Source of the DNA: JANMOK01 sp031415055
GTDB lineage: Bacteria; Pseudomonadota; Alphaproteobacteria; Rhodobacterales; Rhodobacteraceae
DNA: 48,626 nt
Reading direction: 5' to 3'
Assembly (NCBI GenBank): GCA_031415055.1
Contig: JANOQZ010000013.1
Location: 1 to 48,626 of the forward strand
Shown here: positions 23,278-31,760 of the stretch, piece by piece
How the letters are laid out: each line of letters begins with the position of its first letter
How positions within the stretch are numbered: the first letter of the stretch is position 1
Program-made: the position numbers and the translations under genes
The notes under the pieces: model-generated
Seen by the model: the letters and a program-made list of their open reading frames with translations, nothing else
What the model was told of the DNA's origin: nothing
Database searches by the model: none

Positions 23278-25074
23278 TTACGCTTCCATCCCCTCCAATT
23301 CATCGATCATCCCTGCAATCAAGCCGATGCCTTTATCCCAGAATTTTGGGTCTGAAAGGTCCAGTCCGAAAGGGGCGAGAAGGTCTTTGTGGTGCTGCGA
23401 CCCGCCCGCTTGCAGCATGGCGAAGTAGCGGTCCTTGAAGCCTTCGGGGCGTTCTTCGTAGGCGGCATAGAGCGCGTTCACCAGACCGTCGCCGAAGGCG
23501 TAGGCATAGACGTAGAAGGGTGAGTGGATGAAATGCGGGATATAGGTCCAAAAGGTCTCATAGCCGGGCATGAACTCGAAGATCGGACCGAGAGATTCGG
23601 TTTGGACGGCCATCCAGATTTCGTTGATCTGGTCAGGGGTCAGCTCGCCTTCAGCGCGGGCGGCATGCAGGCGGCATTCGAAATCGTAGAATGCGATTTG
23701 GCGCACCACGGTGTTGATCATATCCTCGACTTTACCGGCCAGTAGGCGTTTGCGAGCAGCTTTGTCAGGCGCTTGCGCCAGCAGGGCGCGGAAGGTCAGC
23801 ATTTCGCCGAAGACTGACGCGGTTTCCGCTAAAGTCAGCGGGGTATCGGCCAGCAGTTCGCCTTGATCGGCCGCCAAAACTTGATGCACTCCGTGGCCTA
23901 ATTCATGCGCCAATGTCATCACGTCACGCGGTTTGCCGAGGTAATTGAGCATGACATAGGGATGCACATTGGTGACAGTGGAATGCGAGAAAGCGCCGGG
24001 GGCTTTGCCGGGTTTGACACCCGCGTCGATCCAACCGCTGTCGAAGAACTTGTCGGCAATCTCGGCCAAGCGTGGGTCAAAGGCGGCATAGGCGTCGATC
24101 ACGGTTTTGCGGGCGTTTTCCCATGAAACGGGGGTGTCGTCCTCTTGCGGCAGCGGCGCGTTAAGATCCCAGACTTGCAGTTTATCAAGGCCCAGCCATT
24201 TCGCCTTCAGCGCGTAATAGCGGTGCGAAAGCCTTGGGTATGCGGCGACCACGGCATCGCGCAGGGCTTGCACTACTTCGGGCTCGACGTGGTTGGAAAG
24301 GTGGCGGCCAAGCTGTGGATTGGGCAGTTTGCGCCAGCGATCTTCGACTTCCTTCTCTTTCGCCAGCGTATTGGTGATGCGGGCGAAAAGGGGAATTTGC
24401 GCTTTGAAAGTTTTGGCGAGAGCTTTGGCACCGGCTTCGCGTTTGTTGCGGTCGGTGTCTGATAGCAGGTCAAGCGTGGCTTCGAGGGTCATGGTTTCCC
24501 CGTTCACATCAAAGCTTAGGCTGGCCATGGTTTCGTCGAAAAGTCGGTTCCAGGCGGCGGCACCAACAACGGATTGATCGTGCAGGAACTTCTCCAATTC
24601 GTCGGAAAGTTGGTAGGGTTTCATCGCACGAAGGCGATCAAAGACGGGCGTATAGCGATTGAGGGCCGGGTTTTCAGCCAGCCGCGCGGCAAGTTTGGCG
24701 TCGTCGATGCGATTGATTTCAAGCGAGAAAAACACCAGCGGCGTTGAGATGTCAGTGATTTTCCCCTGCATGTCGGACATGAATTTGGCCCGGTTCGCAT
24801 CGGTGGTTACTTGGTAGTATCGCAGGCCTGCATAGGACATTACCCGGCCGGCGACGTTCTGGATTTTCTCGTAGCGCTGGACACAGGCGAGCAAATCGGG
24901 CGCGCCCAAACCGGCCAGCTTGCCTTCGAAGTCGCCCCCGAATGCGGCGCATTCTTTGGTCAGCCAGGCAAGATCACGGGTCAGCTCCGGGGCCCCTTCG
25001 GCGGTGTAAAGGTCATCAAGATTCCAATCGGGCAGCGTGCCGAAGCGGTTGTGGTCGGGGGTGGGGGCTTGCAT
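23278..25074 (-). CDS. pepF: M3-family oligoendopeptidase F
   Basis: A 598-residue cytosolic zinc peptidase that starts at ATG 25074 with GGAG upstream; a longer version from 25146 adds a low-complexity stretch and is rejected. The zinc motif HELGH is at residues 390-394, followed about 25 residues later by the Glu-containing LTLAETASVFGEML. The C-terminal PHFIHSPFYVYAYAFGDGL, with the His and Tyr that bind substrate, is typical of PepF. It degrades peptides of roughly 7-17 residues. Upstream lie a 20-bp palindrome and an AT-rich element that may carry its promoter. Confidence 0.94.
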   Translation of the reverse strand: MQAPTPDHNRFGTLPDWNLDDLYTAEGAPELTRDLAWLTKECAAFGGDFEGKLAGLGAPDLLACVQRYEKIQNVAGRVMSYAGLRYYQVTTDANRAKFMSDMQGKITDISTPLVFFSLEINRIDDAKLAARLAENPALNRYTPVFDRLRAMKPYQLSDELEKFLHDQSVVGAAAWNRLFDETMASLSFDVNGETMTLEATLDLLSDTDRNKREAGAKALAKTFKAQIPLFARITNTLAKEKEVEDRWRKLPNPQLGRHLSNHVEPEVVQALRDAVVAAYPRLSHRYYALKAKWLGLDKLQVWDLNAPLPQEDDTPVSWENARKTVIDAYAAFDPRLAEIADKFFDSGWIDAGVKPGKAPGAFSHSTVTNVHPYVMLNYLGKPRDVMTLAHELGHGVHQVLAADQGELLADTPLTLAETASVFGEMLTFRALLAQAPDKAARKRLLAGKVEDMINTVVRQIAFYDFECRLHAARAEGELTPDQINEIWMAVQTESLGPIFEFMPGYETFWTYIPHFIHSPFYVYAYAFGDGLVNALYAAYEERPEGFKDRYFAMLQAGGSQHHKDLLAPFGLDLSDPKFWDKGIGLIAGMIDELEGMEA

Positions 25075-25157
25075 TGGGACGCTCCGGGTTGGGGTGGGTG
25101 AGTGATAGTCGGGAAATTTGCCGAGTTCCAGAGGCAGTGTCGGCAAGGGTTCAGGAT

Positions 25158-25177
25158 TTCTGGCACGCGTGCCAGAA
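25158..25177. promoter_or_regulatory. Perfect 20-bp palindrome upstream of pepF
   Basis: The 20 bases 25158-25177 are fully self-complementary (TTCTGGCACG followed by CGTGCCAGAA), centred about 93 bp before the pepF ATG. With no loop or T-run it fits an operator or a partition or recombination site better than a terminator. Confidence 0.45.
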
Positions 25178-25233
25178 CGCGTAACTTATTGAAATTACTA
25201 AGTATAAAAAAATAAATTAACCAAATATTTACC
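25174..25233. repeat. AT-rich element, copy A
   Basis: This segment begins AGAACGCGTAA, then TTGAAAT, then an AT-only run ending TTAACCAAATATTTACC. It aligns with 42021-42080 (AGAATCGCGTAA, TTGATAT, TTTAACTAGATATTAAC) with few gaps. It may be promoter DNA of pepF or a dispersed intergenic element. Confidence 0.4.
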
Positions 25234-25518
25234 TTTTCGCGCAGGATTTTTTGCAAATTGAGAGGTGGTTTTTGTCCCCTGCGTTATGCCAAAGCGACCA
25301 TCCGAAAAGGTTCGGGCGGGGCGGGTTGGGTTTGAGTATTTGAGGAACCCGGAAAGCGCAAGGTTTGACCAGTGAGCAGAGGATACTGCATGGCAAAAGT
25401 TAATTTCCGCGGTTTTCAGGGCCATTTGGTTGCCGTTTTTAGCCCCTTTCTGGGGCTTTTAGGGCCATTTTTGGCGGTTTGGCAGTGGTCATTAACCATT
25501 TGGCGAGGCAGCGCGCCG
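25234..25518. other. Intergenic stretch without a recognisable gene
   Basis: With the palindrome and AT-rich element this makes 444 bp without a gene between pepF and the next gene. It contains TTGAGTATTT at 25332-25341 (also found at 27970-27979) and a short AGCCCC-TTTCT-GGGGCT hairpin near 25441. Open frames crossing it on the plus strand lack homology and ribosome sites. Confidence 0.5.
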
Positions 25519-25836
25519 CTAAAGATCCGTCGATCCTTCCTCGACCCCCGCTGGCGGTGGGTCGGGCAGGGCGGGGGCGGTCAGTTTGCGGCGGAACAGT
25601 ATATCGCCGTTGGGCAGGATGATCGGGCGTTCGTAGTTGGAAAGGTCGTCCAGCGTGGCACCGAAGGATTCCAGCAACGGGGCAAGGTCGCCGAACAGCC
25701 CGAGCGCCGAATTGCGGGCTTCGTCGGTGAGGGCTTCGAGTTGCTTTTTGAGGGTTTCAAACAGCGGGTCGGGCGCATCTTGGGCGGCGGCGGGGACGGC
25801 GGCGATCAGCGTGGCGAAGAGGATGAGGCTGCGCAT
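25519..25836 (-). CDS. Small secreted protein, conserved in Rhodobacterales
   Basis: A 105-residue protein. The signal peptide MRSLILFATLIAAVPAAAQ has a clear AxA site. The mature part is acidic and helical (PLFETLKKQLEALTDEARNS), then LDDLSNYERPIILPNGDILF and RRK. I recall similar Rhodobacterales proteins with a helical region followed by a LPNGDIxxRR ending; databases label some as AAA+ family ATPase, but there is no Walker motif here and the label is not justified. A periplasmic location is predicted. The long N-terminal extension from 26097 is rejected. Confidence 0.65.
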   Translation of the reverse strand: MRSLILFATLIAAVPAAAQDAPDPLFETLKKQLEALTDEARNSALGLFGDLAPLLESFGATLDDLSNYERPIILPNGDILFRRKLTAPALPDPPPAGVEEGSTDL

Positions 25837-26100
25837 ATAGGGCATATGGGGGCGCAGGGTTTGGGTCGCAAGGGATGGGAGTACCGGGTTTTGATAAGGG
25901 GGGTAACAGCGTTCACTGGCGGGGTTGACGGCGACTGGTTGAAATACCAAGTTACCGCTGCCGATAATGCGATTGTTGGTGCATTGAGGGACTGCGGGGT
26001 GGTGTTTTTGTAACACCGTCTCGGGCGCGTAAATACGCCCTACCAGGGGACGACTCATTGGGTCGCTGCACATCCGTTTTGATTGAAATCGAAACAATGG

Positions 26101-26391
26101 ATGTGGAAAATGAATAATCTAGCCAAAATACGTAATCGAAAAATGCAGGTCCAGAACGGGTTGTGTTTTTATTGCGGTTCAATGATGTGGGCCAATGACA
26201 GCGCTGAATATTTTTGTCGGTCTTTCGGGGTGTCCAAGGGGCAGGCATTGAAATTGCAATGCACGGCTGAACATCTGGTAGCGCGATGCGATGGTGGTGC
26301 GGTCGATGAGAGAAACATTGTGGCGGCGTGCAGGTTTTGTAACCAGACTCGGCATAAGGCGAAATGTCCACTTCCCCGGATGCCTATTTGA
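26101..26391 (+). CDS. Small HNH endonuclease-like zinc protein
   Basis: A 96-residue protein (ATG 26110 would give 93). Two zinc knuckles, CFYCG near the N-terminus and CRFCN near the C-terminus, bracket the HNH core TAEHLVARCDGGAVDERNIV, with a final NQTRH helix. This is the compact HNH fold seen in restriction, homing and phage nucleases and in stand-alone DNA-nicking proteins. No methyltransferase, phage or intron partner is nearby. It lies at the edge of a repeat island on the opposite strand from its neighbours, which suggests acquired DNA. Confidence 0.75.
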   Translation: MWKMNNLAKIRNRKMQVQNGLCFYCGSMMWANDSAEYFCRSFGVSKGQALKLQCTAEHLVARCDGGAVDERNIVAACRFCNQTRHKAKCPLPRMPI

Positions 26392-26451
26392 AACACGTCC
26401 GTTTGCGCGTGAGGCGTGGGAAGTGGAATGCGGTTGCGTTCCTTCAACGCT

Positions 26452-26611
26452 CTCAAAGGCGCGACGGTGCGCAGCACCGGGCCGAGTGTCCAGTGGACAC
26501 TCGGTAGCGCCGAGCGCGAGACGCCAGCAAAACCGGTGGGCTTGATGTGACCTATCGCGAGGTCAGGGCCTGACTGGGCAGGCGCAAAGCGCCTGCCGGG
26601 GGCAGTCAGGC
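26452..26611. repeat. Mosaic hairpin repeat, island 1
   Basis: It begins with CTCAAAGGCGCG (26452-26463). Hairpins follow: GGTGC-GCA-GCACC (26466-26478), an 11-bp inverted repeat around a single G (26482-26504, centre CCAGTGG), and a compound stem at 26568-26611 with an outer GCCTGACTG/CAGTCAGGC and an inner GGCAGGCGC/GCGCCTGCC. The CTCAAAGGCGCG module and a CCAGTGG-centred palindrome recur at 27775-27925. There is no coding signal. Confidence 0.6.
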
Positions 26612-26660
26612 GTTGGCCGACCGGCGGGGCCGCTCGTCCGGTATTCCGGGATAGGTCGTG

Positions 26661-26690
26661 GCCGCGAATTGCCACGGGTCAATTCGCGGG
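26661..26690. repeat. Shared 30-bp intergenic module, copy 1
   Basis: 28 of 30 bases are identical to 42567-42596. This copy folds into a 9-bp hairpin (CGCGAATTG / CAATTCGCG). Both copies are followed within about 20 bp by a G-run and GATTT. Confidence 0.65.
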
Positions 26691-26981
26691 GTGAAAGGTG
26701 GGGGATTTAAATCGAAGCGATCCGATTCAACTAGCAAATCCACGCTGGCCGGGGAAATGGTCTGAAGCGGTCAATGACGTTTCTCGCAGGGCGAAGAATG
26801 TGGTTAATTTCGATGGAATTGGATGGCAATTGGTCGCGGTTTTTTGGGTGTTGGGGCGGTTTTGCGGGTGTTTTGGGACGCGTTAACTATTGCTGAGCCA
26901 AACCCCTCATCCGACGCTTGTCCAGCGCCACCTTCTCCCCAAAGGGCGAAGGAAGGCGTTTTCACTGAAGCGCCCTACCGT
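26691..26981. other. Intergenic stretch, no gene seen
   Basis: Part of about 590 bp between the HNH and ImuA-like genes. It has G/T-rich tracts (around 26835-26880) and a CCCTCATCC...CCTTCTCCCC stretch (26907-26940) like common proteobacterial intergenic repeats. Open frames here have no homology or ribosome site. Confidence 0.5.
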
Positions 26982-27620
26982 TCAAACCTCAGCCAATTCC
27001 CGTTCCTGCACCGTTTCCGCCACAACAACCTGCCTTTTGTCCCTGACCAGCCGCCATTGCCGTGGCGGGTCTAACCGCGAACGCAGGCGCGAGAGGTGCC
27101 AGTTTGCCGGGTTTTCCTTGGCCCAGCCGGGGGTTGGGTGCATCGACCAGCGCGATTCCACCCCTTGGCAGCCGCCTTCGCCGGGGGTCAGCAGCAGGGC
27201 GAGCGGTGGTTCGGTGGCCATGGTCGCTCCGGTTTCGGCGGCCAGATGCAGGCGGCGGACGGGGGTCAACGGTAAAGGTACGGCGATGTCGGCGACCACA
27301 AGCGGGGCGGCACCGGTGCGCAGGGCCTCTTCCATGCACCACAGCAGGTCTTCCTCGCGCTGGGCGTCGACCAGCAGCAGCCGACCGGGGTTGAAATAGG
27401 GGGCGATACCCTCGGCATGCAGATGGGTGCCGCGCCAGGACTGGCGGATCCACAGGACAGGGCCCTCAAGGCGGGCAGCCAGCATCAGGGCAAGGGTGCG
27501 GCGCGATTGGCCGCAGAGTTCATGGGCGCGGCCGAGGGTGAGGGCGATCCCTATGGCCAGCGTGGCTTGTTTTGGCGACCGGATCGGATGCCGGTCAAGG
27601 ATGTTGGGCGCGTGGGACAG
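26982..27620 (-). pseudogene. ImuA-like (RecA/SulA-related mutasome) gene with no usable start codon
   Basis: The frame from ATG 27485 gives 167 residues with ImuA-like features of Rhodobacterales: GPVLWIRQSWRGTHLHAEGI, DLLWCMEEALRTGAAPLVV, TPVRRLHLAAETGA, LALLLTPGEGG and GVESRWSMHPTPG. Convincing family sequence continues upstream in frame (NILDRHPIR, then TLGRAHELCGQSRRTLALML) to about 27605, but between the TGA at 27659-27657 and 27485 there is no ATG, GTG or TTG. An ATG at 27660 in another frame runs up to just this point, so a single frameshift is likely. ImuA works with ImuB and DnaE2 in mutagenic repair; neither gene is here. Confidence 0.6.
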
Positions 27621-27692
27621 GGTGAGACTCGCGAGTCGGATGTTCGTGGTATGTTCTCATGAGACGGGGGTGGGGGGCAAGGTGGTTAATGG

Positions 27693-27717
27693 TTCCCGCC
27701 TTCGCGGGAATGACAGG
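27693..27717. repeat. REP-like 25-bp repeat, copy 1
   Basis: TTCCCGC-CTTC-GCGGGAA followed by TGACAGG is identical at 42498-42522. It has a 7-bp stem and a four-base loop, of a kind scattered between genes in many Proteobacteria. Confidence 0.75.
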
Positions 27718-27774
27718 GGTAGGAAAGAATGTTTAACCGGGATGAGGCCTGCCTTCTGGCACTCTTGCGCATCC

Positions 27775-27925
27775 CTCAAAGGCGCGTCCGAGCCAAGGGG
27801 TGGGCGTTTACGCCCGACCCGTGGGGGTGAGACGCGCCCGGATGACCTGCCAGTGGCAGGTCGTCAGCGTCGAACGCCCGTAGCGTAAGCGAAGGGCTGA
27901 GGCGCGCCCTGCTCAAGTGCAGGGC
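27775..27925. repeat. Mosaic hairpin repeat, island 2
   Basis: It begins CTCAAAGGCGCG (27775-27786), as island 1 does. Hairpins follow: GGGCG-TTTA-CGCCC (27802-27815), GACCTGCCA-G-TGGCAGGTC (27844-27862, centre CCAGTGG) and GCCCTGC-TCAAGT-GCAGGGC (27906-27925). The stems differ from island 1 but the arrangement is alike. Confidence 0.6.
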
Positions 27926-27999
27926 GGTAAGAAAACGATTGCAACGGTTGAACTTGGCCAAAGGTTCAATTGAGTATTTATAGAACCCTGAAATGGAGG
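27926..27999. other. Gap downstream of yejF
   Basis: With the repeats this closes the gene-poor stretch before the Yej operon. TTGAGTATTT at 27970-27979 (AAATACTCAA on the yejF strand, 21-30 bp after its stop) matches 25332-25341. No terminator with a T-run is evident. Confidence 0.45.
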
Positions 28000-29579
<1,580 letters not shown>

Positions 29580-29583
<4 letters not shown>

Positions 29584-30689
29584 CGGAAGGTCTTTCGCGG
29601 GTCAAAGGCGTCGCGGACGCCCTCGAAGATGAACACCAAGAGCGACAGCATCAGGGCGAAGGTGGTGAAGGCGGAGAAACCGAGCCAGGGTTTGGTGACG
29701 TAGTTCTTGCCCTGCAGGGCCAGTTCGCCGAGCGAGGGGTAGGAGGCGGGCAGGCCGAAGCCGAGGTAGTCGAGCACCGCGAGGGATGAGATCGCCGAGG
29801 TGATCAGGAACGGCAGCAGGGTCAGGGTGGCGACCATGGCATTGGGCAGGACGTGGCGCAACATGATGGTGCGGTCGCGGACGCCAAGGGCGCGGGCGGC
29901 GCGGACGTATTCGAAATTGCGGGCACGCAGGAATTCGGCGCGCACGACACCGACCAGCGAGGTCCATGAGAAGGCGATGATCAGAATACACAACAGCGGG
30001 AAGCTCATGGAGAAAATGGCGGCGAGGATGATGATGACGTACAGGCTGGGGGTCGAGGACCAGATCTCGACCAGCCGCTGAAAAATGATGTCGAGCCAGC
30101 CGCCGAAATAGCCCTGCACGGCACCGGCGATGATGCCGAGGATCGAGGACGCCCCGGCGACGATCAGGGCGAACATGACCGAGATGCGGAAGCCATAGAT
30201 GATGCGGGCGACGACATCGCGGGTCTGGTCGTCGGTGCCGAGCCAATGGGCCTTGTCCGGCGCAGATGGCGCTTGGCCGACACCGTAGTTGATGGTGTTG
30301 AAGGCGTAGGGGATGGGGGGCCAGAGCATCCAGCCTTTGTCGATTGGCTGGTCTTCGACCATACCGTCGGCGGCGTCGGCCATGATGGTTTCGGCGTCGC
30401 CAAAGCAGGAGTCGAGGCCGCCGGAGATGATCAGGCAATGGATCAGCGGGTCGTTCAGTTGGGCCAGCATGCCAGGGTCACCGCCGAATTGTTCCTCCAT
30501 GTAATTGCCGCCAAAGACTGGGAAGGACAGATCGCCCTTGTAGGACAGAAGAATAGGTCGGTCGTTGGCGATGAATTCGGCGGACAGCGACAGGACGAAC
30601 AAGGTAACGAAAATCAGCAGTGACCAGAAGGCGCGTTTGTTGGCGCGGAAATTGCTCCAGCGGCGGCGTTGCAGGGGGGAAAGATTCAT
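29580..30689 (-). CDS. yejE: Peptide ABC transporter permease YejE
   Basis: A 369-residue DppC-like permease. The N-terminus QRRRWSNFRANKRAFWSLLIF has the usual amphipathic entry helix and first membrane span. A long periplasmic loop (about residues 45-150, with KGWMLWPPIPYAFNTINYGVG) is typical of YejE. The ATPase-contact motif, EFLRARNFEYVRAARALGV, precedes the last spans. It pairs with YejB to form the channel and overlaps both neighbours by ATGA. Confidence 0.93.
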
Positions 30690-31753
30690 GCCTCGCGGCT
30701 TTCAAAGTCGATGCGCGGATCGACCCAGACATAGGTGAGGTCGGATATGAGCCCGATCAGCAGGCCGATCAGCGAAAACACCCAAAGGGTGCCGAACAGC
30801 ACCGGGTAATCGCGGTTGACGGCCGATTCAAAGCCGAGGCGGCCAAGACCGTCGAGGGAAAATACCGTCTCGATGATCAGCGAACCGGCGAAGAACACCG
30901 AGATGAAAATGCCGGGAAAACCGGCAATGATGATCAGCATGGCGTTGCGGAAGACGTGGCCGTAAAGCACGCGGCGCTCGGTCAGGCCCTTGGCGCGGGC
31001 GGTCATCACGTATTGTTTTTTGATTTCCTCGAGGAAGGAGTTCTTGGTCAGCAAGGTGAGCGTGGCGAAAGAGGAAATGGTCGAGGCGACGACCGGCAGG
31101 GTGATGTGCCAGAAATAGTCTTTGGCTTGGCCGAGGTAGGATAGCTCCTCGAAATTATCGGAGGTCAGGCCGCGCAGCGGGAAGAATTGCCAGTAGGAGC
31201 CACCGGCAAACAAGACCAGCAGCAGGATGGCAAACAGGAAGGATGGGATGGCATAGGCGACGATGATGGTGGCCGAGGTCCAGGTGTCGAAGGCTTGGCC
31301 GTCTTTCATCGCTTTGCGGATGCCCAATGGGATCGAGATCAGGTAGGCTAGCAGCGTCGACCACAGGCCAAGGGTTATGGAGACCGGCATTTTTTCCAGC
31401 ACCAGATCGAAGACCGAGATCGAGCGGAAATAGCTTTCGCCAAAATCGAAGCGGGCGTAGTTGCCGAGCATCAGCAGGAAACGCTGCCAAGCGGGTTTGT
31501 CAAAGCCGAATTGTTTTTCAAGATTGGCGATGAATTCCGGCGGCAGGCCACGGGCGCCCTGGTATTTGCTTTCGGAAAGCGTCTCGCTGCCGCCGGCGAT
31601 ACGGTCAAGCGCGTCGGCGTCGCCTTCAAGCTGGGCAAGGATTTGCTCGATCGGGCCACCGGGGACGAACTGGATCAGGGCAAAGTTGATCAGCATGATC
31701 CCAAGCAGAGTCGGGATCATCAACAGGATGCGGCGGAGGATATAGGCGGACAT
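30686..31753 (-). CDS. yejB: Peptide ABC transporter permease YejB
   Basis: A 355-residue DppB-like permease. It opens SAYILRRILLMIPTLLGIML, then the conserved FVPGGPIEQILAQLEG. The YejB-specific insertion carries GARGLPPEFIANLEKQFGFD. Several membrane spans follow, with the ATPase-contact motif KKQYVMTARAKGLTERRVLY near residue 250. The start lies seven bases after the yejA stop, with a GAGTTAATACGCC-type spacer on the other strand, so translation is likely coupled with the binding protein. Confidence 0.93.
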   Translation of the reverse strand: MSAYILRRILLMIPTLLGIMLINFALIQFVPGGPIEQILAQLEGDADALDRIAGGSETLSESKYQGARGLPPEFIANLEKQFGFDKPAWQRFLLMLGNYARFDFGESYFRSISVFDLVLEKMPVSITLGLWSTLLAYLISIPLGIRKAMKDGQAFDTWTSATIIVAYAIPSFLFAILLLVLFAGGSYWQFFPLRGLTSDNFEELSYLGQAKDYFWHITLPVVASTISSFATLTLLTKNSFLEEIKKQYVMTARAKGLTERRVLYGHVFRNAMLIIIAGFPGIFISVFFAGSLIIETVFSLDGLGRLGFESAVNRDYPVLFGTLWVFSLIGLLIGLISDLTYVWVDPRIDFESREA

Positions 31754-31760
31754 TGGCGAG

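Noticed and set aside
25441..25480. Rho-independent terminator AGCCCC-TTTCT-GGGGCT
   Set aside because: The stem is only six pairs, the T-run is short, and no gene ends just before it on the plus strand.
25372..26013. 213-codon plus-strand open frame across the 25.5-kb secreted protein gene
   Set aside because: The opposite strand has a signal peptide and a family-like ending; this frame has a low-complexity Gly/Glu-rich composition.
26452..27925. CRISPR array
   Set aside because: The repeats are not evenly spaced, differ in length and form hairpins without spacers; no cas gene is present.
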